Below, piece by piece: positions 37,341 to 46,081 of a stretch of DNA of 64,000 bases (its first letter is position 1; each line of letters starts with the position of its first letter). The position numbers were made by a program, and so were the translations under genes. The notes beneath the pieces are model-generated. The model saw only the letters and a list, made by a program, of their open reading frames with translations, was not told the DNA's origin and did not search any database. Origin of the DNA: Lachnospiraceae bacterium (GTDB lineage Bacteria; Bacillota; Clostridia; Lachnospirales; Lachnospiraceae); contig CAJTAL010000014.1 of NCBI GenBank assembly GCA_910574285.1, forward strand, positions 39,218 to 103,217. Direction: 5' to 3'.

Positions 37341-37490
37341 ACCCTCCACCTCTTTTTCTCTACGCATTATTCTATCACAAGAAATCACTCTCTTCAACCA
37401 CATGTTCGATTGCATATCTTCTTTTTTGTGTTATACTGTCTTTAGTGTACCATAAGTATAGCATTTTCTAAAAAATGCCGGAGGTGTTTT

Positions 37491-38477
37491 ATGAGATATA
37501 AGAGATTAACCGCACTATTTACATCTGCTCTTCTTCTTTTGTCCGGTTGTTCCGGCCTTCCTCAGAAACAAAAGCAAGTCTACACAGACACACTGTTTGA
37601 CACAGTAATCCGCATCGAAATACACGACTCTGCCAGCGAGGACATCCTGAAAGGCTGTGAAGAGATCTGTAAAAAATATGATTCCATGTTCTCTAATAAG
37701 GTGGAGGACAGCGAGATCTCCCGTATCAATAACGCAGGCGGCGCTCCCGTCGAAGTATCCTCTGAGACTGTCACTCTGATTGAGAAAGCCATCTATTACA
37801 GCGATCTGTCCAACGGCGCCTTTGATATTACGATTGCTCCTATATCGAATCTGTGGGATTTTCATGCCGACGAGCCTGTCCCTCCTGCCGCAGAGACTGT
37901 TGCGGAAGCCGCAAGTCATGTGGATTATAAGAATATTCTGATTAAAGACAATATTATTCAGCTTCTGGATCCCCATGCCGCCATTGACGTCGGCGCCATC
38001 GCAAAAGGATATATCGCAGACCGGCTGAAAGATTATCTGAAAGACCACGGCATCCGCCATGCACTCATCAATCTTGGCGGTAATGTCCTTGCCATCGGCA
38101 CAAAATTAGACGGCTCTGAATATAATATCGGCATCCAAAAACCTTTTGCTCAAACCGGAGAACCCGTAACATCCGTAAGGCTGTCAGATAAGTCCGTCGT
38201 AACTTCCGGTACTTACCAGCGCTATTTTGAATCGGAAGGTAAAATGTACCACCATATACTGGATCCACACACAGGGTATCCCTGCGAGAATACTCTCCAG
38301 AGTGTTACAATCATTACAAACTCATCTCTTACTGCGGATGCTCTGAGTACTACCTGCTTTCTGTTAGGTTATGAAAAAGGGCTTCGGCTGGTTAACCAAC
38401 TGGACAATGTAGACGCGGTTTTTATCACGAACGACAATGAGATCCACTATTCAAAAAATTTCCAGCACAAACATTAG
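37491..38477 (+). CDS. apbE: FAD:protein FMN transferase (ApbE lipoprotein)
   Basis: A 328-residue lipoprotein (signal ending LLLLSGC) that covalently attaches FMN from FAD to Ser/Thr of target proteins outside the membrane, such as RnfG and RnfD encoded 4-6 kb away. Family motifs: DTVIRIEIHDSA, GAFDITIAPISNLW, HAAIDVGAIAKGYIADRL, HALINLGGNVLAIG, and HHILDPHTGYPCEN. GGAGG precedes the ATG. It is divergent from the NusG-II gene and followed by a strong terminator. Confidence 0.95.
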   Translation: MRYKRLTALFTSALLLLSGCSGLPQKQKQVYTDTLFDTVIRIEIHDSASEDILKGCEEICKKYDSMFSNKVEDSEISRINNAGGAPVEVSSETVTLIEKAIYYSDLSNGAFDITIAPISNLWDFHADEPVPPAAETVAEAASHVDYKNILIKDNIIQLLDPHAAIDVGAIAKGYIADRLKDYLKDHGIRHALINLGGNVLAIGTKLDGSEYNIGIQKPFAQTGEPVTSVRLSDKSVVTSGTYQRYFESEGKMYHHILDPHTGYPCENTLQSVTIITNSSLTADALSTTCFLLGYEKGLRLVNQLDNVDAVFITNDNEIHYSKNFQHKH

Positions 38478-38494
38478 ATATCTGCATAAGAAAA

Positions 38495-38537
38495 GGAGCT
38501 GAAGGGAAATGTGACTTTCCCCGCCAGCTCCTTTTTT
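38495..38537 (+). terminator. Strong intrinsic terminator after apbE
   Basis: Outer stem GGAGCTG/CAGCTCC, inner stem GGGAAA/TTTCCC, then six T. It ends the plus-strand apbE transcript, 18 nt after the stop. Confidence 0.9.
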
Positions 38538-38545
38538 ACCAAGTA

Positions 38546-39184
38546 CTAATAAAACATTCCTGAATCAAACGCACTGAAAATCATCGTACCAAACAAAACG
38601 ACAAATATCAGATAAATTGCCAGAACGATTCCCATAATAACCAACTGAGCGCGGCAGAAATTCCGCCTGTTTATATTCGTAGACTTGCTGAACGCCCATA
38701 TGAAATAGATAACAATTCCGGCGCATGGAATCATAGCCGCCAATATCGTAAGAATCCAGTCTCCCATAGACATCGGGGAAGTATCCTGTCCCGATCCGTA
38801 TGAGTTATAATTCCCGTTATTCCCGGTATTATAGCTATAATTGTCCTGGTAATTGTAATTATTCTGCTGATTATAATTATACCCGTTACTCTGCGGACTC
38901 TGTTGGCCGTAGCTATATCCGCTGTTCTGCTGGTCATGCTGACCATAACCATATCCATTGCTCTGCTGATTATAATTATAGTTATAGCTGTTCTGCTGAT
39001 TTCCATATGGCTGCTGACCGGCATTATTCATACCCGTCTGATTCGCATTCGGATCCGTATACTGCTGACTTGCATCTGTCTGGGCGTTCCCGGATTCCAT
39101 ATCCTTTCCTTCAGCGCCTGTTTCTTTAGATAAACTCACTGAAGTACTGTCGTCTTTCGGTGTATTATCAAAATTATTGTCCAT
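38546..39184 (-). CDS. Membrane protein with Asn/Gln/Tyr/Gly-rich N-terminal region
   Basis: A 212-residue protein. Residues about 38-138 are low complexity, dominated by Asn, Gln, Tyr and Gly in patterns like NYNYNQQSNGYGYGQ, resembling prion-like sequences. The C-terminal part has two membrane helices (WILTILAAMIPCAGIVIYFIWAF and LVIMGIVLAIYLIFVVLFG) joined by a basic loop with NRRNFCRAQ. Proteins of this plan occur in gut Firmicutes; function unknown. It is transcribed alone toward the apbE terminator, 45 nt from the DUF2752 gene. Confidence 0.75.
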   Translation of the reverse strand: MDNNFDNTPKDDSTSVSLSKETGAEGKDMESGNAQTDASQQYTDPNANQTGMNNAGQQPYGNQQNSYNYNYNQQSNGYGYGQHDQQNSGYSYGQQSPQSNGYNYNQQNNYNYQDNYSYNTGNNGNYNSYGSGQDTSPMSMGDWILTILAAMIPCAGIVIYFIWAFSKSTNINRRNFCRAQLVIMGIVLAIYLIFVVLFGTMIFSAFDSGMFY

Positions 39185-39228
39185 GATGAATATCCTCCTC
39201 GTAAACTCTTAACATTTCTTTGTCTATT

Positions 39229-39720
39229 TTACCACGGGAAGTGCAGAATATCAACAAAAAATCTTCGTCCGGCGATTCCGCAGCATCGCAGCAGATTCCT
39301 CGAATAATAGCTCATTGGCGGATCTCCGGGGAAAAATTTTAACATTCTCCATATATAAAACACAATCACAGCCACCGCCAACAGAAGCGCCAGAGTCTTA
39401 AGCCAGAACCCCATATTCTGCTTCCTGATATATCGGTTCCAACTGAAAAGCGCTATAAAGAAAACGATGGGATAGATAAAAGGATGTATACGAAAAGCCC
39501 CGGAAAAATCCAGTCGGAACAGACAGAAAACCGCCCTCGTCAGTCCGCATCCCGGACACGGAAGCCCAGTAAGCATAACCATCGGACACAGGCTGTGCAG
39601 ATATTTTTTCCCAAACACAAAATAGGCGATAAAAAATATAATCGCCCATTTCACATCTTTTATATCTTCCCATAATATCTTGAAAACATCCTGTACTGCC
39701 GATATAAAAGTCCGTCTCAT
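39229..39720 (-). CDS. DUF2752 membrane protein
   Basis: A 163-residue membrane protein with the DUF2752 signature CPMVMLTGLPCPGCGLTRAV and about four hydrophobic segments. The CPxCGxTRA motif is characteristic and suggests a thiol or metal role, but function is unknown. It begins 12 nt after rnfB on the same strand and is likely the last gene of the rnf transcript. Confidence 0.8.
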   Translation of the reverse strand: MRRTFISAVQDVFKILWEDIKDVKWAIIFFIAYFVFGKKYLHSLCPMVMLTGLPCPGCGLTRAVFCLFRLDFSGAFRIHPFIYPIVFFIALFSWNRYIRKQNMGFWLKTLALLLAVAVIVFYIWRMLKFFPGDPPMSYYSRNLLRCCGIAGRRFFVDILHFPW

Positions 39721-39732
39721 CTAAACCCATTC

Positions 39733-40524
39733 CTACATAATAATCTTCTTCGGACACTTCTCGGCGCATTTACCGCAATTCGTACATTTCTCCGGATCAA
39801 TATGCGCAACATTGCCTTCCACCTTGATGGCGTCAGATTCACAGACCTTCTCGCACATCTTACAGCCGATACATCCGACGGAACATGCTTTCATGACGTC
39901 TTTGCCCTTATCGTGAGAACTGCACTGTACCAGATGCTTCTGGTCATACGGAACAAGCTCAATCAATTTCTTCGGGCATGCAGCAATACACTTACTGCAG
40001 GCTTTACACGCTTCCTTATCCACAACGGCAACGCCGTTCACAATATGGATAGCGTCGAAAGGACATGCCTTCACACAGCTTCCCTCGCCGAGACATCCAT
40101 AATTACAGGACTTCGGACCTCCGGCCTGCATCATGTTAACCATCACACAGTCATTCAGACCATGGTATTCATAATCCTTTCCTGCCTTATCGCAGGTTCC
40201 GGCACATTTCACAAAAGCAACCTGGCGCGCCTGCGCGCCTGCCTCTATCCCCATGATCGTGCCGATCTTCTCTGCGACCGGAGCGCCGCCTACCGGACAG
40301 CCCCCGATCTCGGCTTCTCCTTTGACGATGGCCGCCGCAAGACCGGAACAGCCTGCATAACCGCAGCCGCCGCAGTTATTTCCCGGAAGCACTCCAAGGA
40401 TGGCTTCCTCTCTCTCATCAACCTCTACCGCAAATTTCTTGCCTGCAACTCCCAGGAACACACCGATGAACAAACCGGTGCCGCCCACGATTACCGCAGC
40501 AATGATAATACCTGTAACACTCAT
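39733..40524 (-). CDS. rnfB: Rnf complex iron-sulfur subunit RnfB
   Basis: A 263-residue electron entry subunit. It has one N-terminal helix, then a 4Fe-4S domain with NNCGGCGYAGCSG and a distal cysteine, then several ferredoxin cysteine motifs including KACSKCIAACPKK, CIGCKMCEKVC and CTNCGKCAEKCPKK. It accepts electrons from reduced ferredoxin and passes them to the membrane subunits. Last core rnf gene in the order C-D-G-E-A-B, typical for clostridia. Confidence 0.96.
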   Translation of the reverse strand: MSVTGIIIAAVIVGGTGLFIGVFLGVAGKKFAVEVDEREEAILGVLPGNNCGGCGYAGCSGLAAAIVKGEAEIGGCPVGGAPVAEKIGTIMGIEAGAQARQVAFVKCAGTCDKAGKDYEYHGLNDCVMVNMMQAGGPKSCNYGCLGEGSCVKACPFDAIHIVNGVAVVDKEACKACSKCIAACPKKLIELVPYDQKHLVQCSSHDKGKDVMKACSVGCIGCKMCEKVCESDAIKVEGNVAHIDPEKCTNCGKCAEKCPKKIIM

Positions 40525-40537
40525 CGTTACATCCCTC

Positions 40538-41113
40538 CTATATCAGTCCTGAGAATCCACAGAACGCAATCGCCATAAGGGTTGCTGTCACCAGCACGAT
40601 CGGCGTTCCCTGGAAGGACTCTGAAATATCGTTGTATTCGATCTTCTCACGGATCCCCGCCATGATCACAATCGCGATCAGGAATCCGACAGATGTTCCG
40701 ATACCGTTAATCACACCCTGAAGGATACTGTACTCCTTCTGTACGTTGGTGAGCGCTACGCCAAGCACTGCACAGTTCGTGGTAATCAAAGGCAGATACA
40801 CACCAAGCGCATTGTAAAGCGGCGGCATCGCTTTCTTAAGAAACATCTCCACGAACTGAACCAACGCCGCGATAATCAGGATGAATACGATAGTCTGCAG
40901 GTATTCAAATCCTAACGGCATCAGGATAAACTTATAGATCAAACTGGTAACTAAAGATGCTATCGTAATAACGAATACTACGGCTCCGCCCATACCTGCC
41001 GCGGTATCCACCTTCTTAGATACGCCGAGAAACGGACATATCCCTAAGAACTGGCTGAGTACAACGTTATTCACAAGAGCAGATCCGATTGCAATAATCA
41101 ATAATTCTTTCAT
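40538..41113 (-). CDS. rnfA: Rnf complex membrane subunit RnfA
   Basis: A 191-residue, six-helix subunit: NNVVLSQFLGICPFLGVSKK and YLPLITTNCAVLGVAL. RnfA and RnfE are inverted homologues that bind a membrane 2Fe-2S cluster through conserved cysteines, here in GICPF and TNCAV. Spacing of 13 nt to rnfB. Confidence 0.96.
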   Translation of the reverse strand: MKELLIIAIGSALVNNVVLSQFLGICPFLGVSKKVDTAAGMGGAVVFVITIASLVTSLIYKFILMPLGFEYLQTIVFILIIAALVQFVEMFLKKAMPPLYNALGVYLPLITTNCAVLGVALTNVQKEYSILQGVINGIGTSVGFLIAIVIMAGIREKIEYNDISESFQGTPIVLVTATLMAIAFCGFSGLI

Positions 41114-41126
41114 CTATGTACCCCTC

Positions 41127-41852
41127 CTACTTCTCATTTCCTGTCGGAAAAACTTTACCGCTGCATGCACCGTTGCCGCAGGAAGCACAGCCTTCTCCGC
41201 ATCCGGACGCCTCCGGAACCTTCTTGCCCTTCTTCGCAGCATTGTTCCTTACCTTATTCTGCAAAGCTACAAGGAACGCCAATACCAGGAACGCCCCCGG
41301 CGGAAGGATGAAGATCGTTACCGGCACATAACCGCCCTTTCCTGCCGCTGCATCCGCAAGCGGAAGGATCTGCTTTCCGAAAGCCGCTCCCGTACCGATC
41401 ACTTCACGCACGATACCGATCGCCGTCAGGCCCACCGTGAATCCAAGTCCCATACCGATACCGTCAAAAATGGACGGCAGAACCGGATTCTTGGACGCAT
41501 AACTCTCGGCACGGCCAAGGATAATACAGTTTACTACGATCAGCGGAATGTAAAGCCCAAGGGAATCATACAGACTCGGAACGAAACCTTCCAGGAGGAA
41601 CTGTACGATCGTTACAAATGACGCCACAACTACGATAAACGCCGGCATTCTGACAGAATCCGGAATAATCTTACGCAGCATGGAGATCAGCATATTTGAC
41701 AGTACAAGTACGACCGTCGTGGACAGTCCCATACCTACACCGTTAATGGCGGACGTGGTTACCGCCAGGGTCGGACACATACCCAGCATCAGCACGAAGG
41801 TAGGGTTTTCTTTGACCAGACCGTTATAGATTCTTTCGGTACAATTATTCAT
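41127..41852 (-). CDS. rnfE: Rnf complex membrane subunit RnfE with Cys-rich tail
   Basis: A 241-residue six-helix subunit homologous to RnfA: FVLMLGMCPTLAVTTSAING and YIPLIVVNCIILGRAESYA. The C-terminus adds a hydrophilic tail with six cysteines, in CGEGC, ASCGNGAC and nearby. Cys-rich tails occur on some clostridial RnfE proteins and could bind a metal or cluster; no function is established. Co-transcribed with the other rnf genes. Confidence 0.95.
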   Translation of the reverse strand: MNNCTERIYNGLVKENPTFVLMLGMCPTLAVTTSAINGVGMGLSTTVVLVLSNMLISMLRKIIPDSVRMPAFIVVVASFVTIVQFLLEGFVPSLYDSLGLYIPLIVVNCIILGRAESYASKNPVLPSIFDGIGMGLGFTVGLTAIGIVREVIGTGAAFGKQILPLADAAAGKGGYVPVTIFILPPGAFLVLAFLVALQNKVRNNAAKKGKKVPEASGCGEGCASCGNGACSGKVFPTGNEK

Positions 41853-41870
41853 CTTACTACCTCCCGTCTC

Positions 41871-42452
41871 TTATTGAAATGCAGCCTGATAATATCCAAG
41901 CGCTGCGTTGACCGCACCGGTCACAGATCTTGAGGTGATGGTCGCGCCGCTCAACGCGTCGATGGGTTCCCCGTCTCCTCCGTCCTTAGATACTACAAAC
42001 TTCTCTGCCTGTTTTCCTTCATACTGTCCATAGAATGCAGGTTCCGTCGCCTTCATTCCAAGACCCGCCGTCTCATTGATGGACAGGATAGACACTCCGT
42101 TCACCGTACCGTCGCCGGTAATACCTACCGTCACCTGGATACTGCCGCCAAAGCCATCCTTATCCGTAGCAGTCACAACATATCCCATATCGCCCACGGT
42201 ACAGGCCTCGTCAATCGTCCCGTTCACACCCATGTCGGCAATCGCCTGGTCGGCGACCGCCTGGTCGATATCTATCTGCTCGAAATCATTAAGATCCGCC
42301 TCCGGAAATACCTTCTGCCATGCCTCTTTCTTCTTCGTCTCCTGCGCCTGTGCAATCGGAGCCTTTGTGATCTCATATACCAGTCCGAGCCCCAGGCCCG
42401 CAACCAGCGTGATCACCGTCAGAATCAATGTATTCTTTATAATTTTATTCAT
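41871..42452 (-). CDS. rnfG: Rnf complex flavoprotein subunit RnfG
   Basis: A 193-residue protein with an N-terminal helix and an extracytosolic FMN-binding domain. Covalent FMN would be attached by ApbE to the Thr of SGATITS near the C-terminus. Other motifs are GYVVTATDKDGFGG and INETAGLGMKA. Its ATG overlaps the rnfD stop codon by one base, indicating translational coupling. Confidence 0.95.
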   Translation of the reverse strand: MNKIIKNTLILTVITLVAGLGLGLVYEITKAPIAQAQETKKKEAWQKVFPEADLNDFEQIDIDQAVADQAIADMGVNGTIDEACTVGDMGYVVTATDKDGFGGSIQVTVGITGDGTVNGVSILSINETAGLGMKATEPAFYGQYEGKQAEKFVVSKDGGDGEPIDALSGATITSRSVTGAVNAALGYYQAAFQ

Positions 42453-43402
42453 TACTTCTCTCCTCCTTTACCAAAGGGCTTTGGAAGAGTAACTCTCTCG
42501 ATCAAAGGCACCACAAGGTTGCTGATGATGATCGCATAAGATACACCTTCCGCGGAACCGCCGAAGAGACGGAACAGACCCGTCAGGATACCAAGGAGCA
42601 TACCATAGACGATCTGACCCTTCTTCGTGATCGGTGAAGTCACATAATCAGTGGCCATAAACCATGCGCCGAGCATCAGTCCGCCTCCGCATAAATGCGC
42701 GGTGATATACTGGGGATCGAAGAATCCTATGTCAGGATTCGCGAAATGCCCGAAGATACCGATGAATACTATAAATGTCACAATATAAGTTCCCGGAATC
42801 CGAAGATCAATTACGCCCATCAGAATCAGGAAGATCGCGCCGATGATAATCGCGATCACGGACGTCTCACCGATGGTTCCCGGAATCCGTCCAAGCAGCA
42901 TACTCATGCTGTCGACCGCTTCGCCCGCCTTTAACTGCGCAAGGGGCGTCGGTCCCGTCACACCGTCATAGACAAAGGTGGTCATCTGACTGGTAAATGA
43001 AATCAGAAGGAAGCATCTTGCGCCAAGAGCCGGGTTCATGATGTTCTGCCCCAGTCCTCCGAAGAGCTGCTTCACGATCAGGATCGCAAAGATACCGCCG
43101 ATCACTCCCATCCACCACGGTGCGGAAGCCGGCATGTTCAGCCCCAGCAATAAGCCGGTAACCACCGCGCTGAAATCGTCTACCGTGATCTTCTTATGCA
43201 TTAATTTCTCATATATGTATTCTGTCAGGACAGATGACGCCGTCGTACAGATCAGCATCACAAGAGCCGACAATCCAAAGTTCCAGATACCAAAAGCAGA
43301 CGCCGGCAGCAACGCGATCGTTACATACAGCATAATCTTACCAGAAGTATCTTTGGAACGTATATGTGGTGAAGATGACATTTTTAACTTGTTCTCACTC
43401 AC
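42452..43402 (-). CDS. rnfD: Rnf complex membrane subunit RnfD
   Basis: A 316-residue multi-helix subunit related to NqrB, with SPHIRSKDTSGKIMLYV at the start and the flavinylation region DGVTGPTPLAQL, where ApbE attaches FMN to Thr. Other conserved parts are NPALGARCFLLISF and WFMATDYVTSPITKKGQI. It carries ion translocation with RnfA, RnfE and RnfG. Overlaps rnfG by one base. Confidence 0.96.
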   Translation of the reverse strand: MSENKLKMSSSPHIRSKDTSGKIMLYVTIALLPASAFGIWNFGLSALVMLICTTASSVLTEYIYEKLMHKKITVDDFSAVVTGLLLGLNMPASAPWWMGVIGGIFAILIVKQLFGGLGQNIMNPALGARCFLLISFTSQMTTFVYDGVTGPTPLAQLKAGEAVDSMSMLLGRIPGTIGETSVIAIIIGAIFLILMGVIDLRIPGTYIVTFIVFIGIFGHFANPDIGFFDPQYITAHLCGGGLMLGAWFMATDYVTSPITKKGQIVYGMLLGILTGLFRLFGGSAEGVSYAIIISNLVVPLIERVTLPKPFGKGGEK

Positions 43403-43434
43403 GTTCGTTCACCTCTTCCTCTCTTTTTATTTCT

Positions 43435-44754
43435 CTACTTCTTCTTACGGTTCGCCAGAGCTATCTTCCTCATGGAACCGATCGCCTGTTTCAGCGGCCT
43501 CTTCGCCGGACACACAAAGCTGCAGGAACCGCATTCCATACACTCCAGGCCCTCGTGCTTTGTAAACGCAGCCTCGTCGTGATGCTCCGCATAATCTGCA
43601 AGCCTGGACGGAATCAGCCGGCTCGGGCACGCATCCACGCACCGTCCGCAGTTAATACATGCCGTCGGTTCATACTTCGCGACCTCGTCCTTCGTAAGAC
43701 AGAGGATCGAAGAAGAAGTCTTGGTGATCGGCACGTCAAGCGTGAACATAGAGAATCCCATCATCGGGCCGCCAGAGATCACCTTCTCAGGCTCATTCTT
43801 GTATCCGCCCGCCGCTTCGATAAGCTCCGCCTGATTCAGGCCGAAAGGAACCTTAAAATTCCCCGGTTCATTCACCGCGTCGCCGCTTACGGTAGTCACA
43901 CGCTCCATAGAGGGCTTGCCTTCCGCTACCGCTTCATAGACGCTGATCATCGTCGCAACATTGTCAACCACACATCCTGCGTCCGCCGGAAGCATCGCTG
44001 AATTAATCGCCCTTCCCGTGGTTGCATAAATAAGCTGACGCTCACCGCCCTGGGGGTACTTCGTCTTAAGCGCAAGCACTTCCATACGCGGTTCATCTTT
44101 CGTAAGCTCACGTAACTTCTCGATACAATCGGGTTTATTATCCTCTACCCCAAATATGCCCTTTGCGTTGTCAAAAAGCTTGAGGATAATTCTCATCCCG
44201 CCTACCAGTTTCTCCGGAACCTCCAGCATACATCTATAATCTGCCGTGATATATGGTTCACACTCCGCACAGTTTGCTATAATATAGTCAATCTTATCCG
44301 GCTCCTTCGGAGAGAGCTTCACTCTGGTCGGGAATCCGGCGCCGCCCATGCCTACGATTCCCGCATTACCGATCGTATTCAGAATCTCCTCCTTGGTCAT
44401 CTCATCCAACGGTTTTACAGCCGGATATTCTACCTCTTCATACTCTCCGTCATTCTCGATCACAATACTGTTCACCGTCCCGCCTGTCGGGTTCAGACGC
44501 GGGGCGATCGCCTTCACCTTACCGGAAACCGACGCATAGATCGGCGCCGACACAAAGCCTCCGGCTTCTGCTATCATCTGGCCCTTTAAGACACGGTCGC
44601 CTACCGCGACGATTGGATTCGCCGGGGCGCCGATATGCTGGGATACCGGATATACCAGATCCCCTTTGGGTTTTACTTCGACAATGGCCTTCTCTTTTGC
44701 CAGGCTCTTGCCGTCATCCGGGTGAATACCACCCTTAAATGTTAACAATGCCAT
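43435..44754 (-). CDS. rnfC: Rnf complex NADH-side subunit RnfC
   Basis: A 439-residue subunit that reduces NAD+. It has an N-terminal biotinyl-lipoyl-like segment (FKGGIHPDDGKSLAKEKA), a NuoF-like FMN/NADH-binding domain (GIVGMGGAGFPTRVKL), an SLBB domain and two 4Fe-4S motifs, CINCGRCVDACPSRL and CMECGSCSFVCPAKR. First gene of rnfCDGEAB. Upstream are 225 nt without another gene; a TATAGT -10-like element is present but no convincing -35. Confidence 0.96.
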   Translation of the reverse strand: MALLTFKGGIHPDDGKSLAKEKAIVEVKPKGDLVYPVSQHIGAPANPIVAVGDRVLKGQMIAEAGGFVSAPIYASVSGKVKAIAPRLNPTGGTVNSIVIENDGEYEEVEYPAVKPLDEMTKEEILNTIGNAGIVGMGGAGFPTRVKLSPKEPDKIDYIIANCAECEPYITADYRCMLEVPEKLVGGMRIILKLFDNAKGIFGVEDNKPDCIEKLRELTKDEPRMEVLALKTKYPQGGERQLIYATTGRAINSAMLPADAGCVVDNVATMISVYEAVAEGKPSMERVTTVSGDAVNEPGNFKVPFGLNQAELIEAAGGYKNEPEKVISGGPMMGFSMFTLDVPITKTSSSILCLTKDEVAKYEPTACINCGRCVDACPSRLIPSRLADYAEHHDEAAFTKHEGLECMECGSCSFVCPAKRPLKQAIGSMRKIALANRKKK

Positions 44755-44942
44755 CCCTATATCCTTCCTTCCTTTTTTCTCTTTTATTACTATACATCAA
44801 AATCCTCTATTTATCTAGTAAAATCGTGGATTTCGTTGTATATTTTCATAAACATCTTGTCGTATTTTTAACACTTTTAAGCCCAGAAATTTTTTTATAA
44901 TGCAGGAACAAAATCTCCTATGGCAATCGGGGCTGTGCATAA

Positions 44943-44970
44943 AAAATAGAGGTCATATGACCTCTATTTT
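44943..44970. terminator. Palindromic terminator behind S1 gene
   Basis: A perfect 28-bp palindrome with arms AAAATAGAGGTCAT, followed on the minus strand by a T-run. It ends the cmk-ispH-S1 transcript and separates it from rnf. Confidence 0.85.
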
Positions 44971-44980
44971 CTATACTTCA

Positions 44981-46081
44981 TTATTCATCCTCAGAATCAC
45001 TTATTGTCTGTACAGGCGCTTCATCCGCCGCAGATTCCAACACCTTCATGCTCAGGCTGATCTTCTTCTCAGCCACATTCAGGTCTACAATCTTAGCCGT
45101 AATCTCCTGTCCTACAGACAATACATCAGACGGCTTGTCCACATGCGCTCTTGAAATCTGTGAAACATGCAGCAACGCGTCTACTCCGGGCGCCAATTCA
45201 ACAAACGCACCGAAATCTGTCATACGAGCAACTCTTCCGTCTATAACAGTACCAACCGCATACTTCTCCTCTGCATTCGCCCATGGATTGCTCTCCGGGA
45301 ACTTAAGACTCAAGGCAATCTTCGTATCATGAATATCCTTGATCATAACCTCCAGAGTCTCACCCACCTTGAATACTTTCTTCGGGTTCTCTACCCGGCC
45401 CCAGGACATCTCAGAGATATGAAGAAGTCCGTCGACGCCTCCCAGATCAACAAAAGCGCCGAAATCTGTTACATTCTTAACAGTTCCTTCCATCCTGTCT
45501 CCGATCTGAATCCTTGCAAAAAGCTCGCTCTGCTTCTTCGCGCGCTCCGCAACAAGTAATTGTCTCCTGTCTCCGATCACGCGGTTTCTTCTTGGATTGA
45601 ACTCACTGATCACAAACTCAATCTCCTGATCCTGATATTTGTTCAGATCTTTCTCGTAAGTATCTGATACCAGGCTTGCAGGAATGAATACTCTTGCCTC
45701 TTCAATTACAACGCTTAAACCTCCGCCGAGAATCTGTGCAACAGGAGCTTTCAGCACTTCGTGATTCTCATACGCTTCTCTTAATCTCTCATTTCCTTTC
45801 TCAGCCGCCAGTCTCTTGTACGTCAACAACACCTGACCTTCACCGTCATTCACCTTCAAAACCTTTGCAGTCATGGAGTCGCCCACCGAAACCACCTTCG
45901 TCAAATCTACATTCGACTCGTTCGTGTACTCGCTTCTTGAAATGATACCGTCCGCCTTGTAACCTATATTCAAGATGATTTCATCGGGCTTTACATCGAT
46001 GACAGTACCATCTACTACCTCTCCATTTCTTATTGTTTTGAAAGACTCTTCCAACATTTGTTCAAAAGTTAATTCTGACAT
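44981..46081 (-). CDS. 30S ribosomal protein S1-like protein with four S1 domains
   Basis: A 366-residue RNA-binding protein with four S1 OB-folds, e.g. EVVDGTVIDVKPDEIILNIG, GTVKNVTDFGAFVDLGGVDG and GRVARMTDFGAFVELAPGVD. Start at MSELTFEQ, with GGAGG inside the ispH coding end. It overlaps ispH by 20 nt in a different frame. In several clostridia IspH and S1 are one fused polypeptide; here they are separate but translationally coupled. Likely a translation or RNA-binding role; not a full six-domain S1. Confidence 0.92.
   Translation of the reverse strand: MSELTFEQMLEESFKTIRNGEVVDGTVIDVKPDEIILNIGYKADGIISRSEYTNESNVDLTKVVSVGDSMTAKVLKVNDGEGQVLLTYKRLAAEKGNERLREAYENHEVLKAPVAQILGGGLSVVIEEARVFIPASLVSDTYEKDLNKYQDQEIEFVISEFNPRRNRVIGDRRQLLVAERAKKQSELFARIQIGDRMEGTVKNVTDFGAFVDLGGVDGLLHISEMSWGRVENPKKVFKVGETLEVMIKDIHDTKIALSLKFPESNPWANAEEKYAVGTVIDGRVARMTDFGAFVELAPGVDALLHVSQISRAHVDKPSDVLSVGQEITAKIVDLNVAEKKISLSMKVLESAADEAPVQTISDSEDE

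Noticed and set aside
37053..37445. Plus-strand 130-codon frame opposite the NusG-II gene
   Set aside because: Antisense to a recognised gene; low-quality composition and no ribosome site.
39398..39769. Minus-strand 123-codon frame overlapping DUF2752 and rnfB
   Set aside because: Overlaps two recognised genes in another frame and has no family features.
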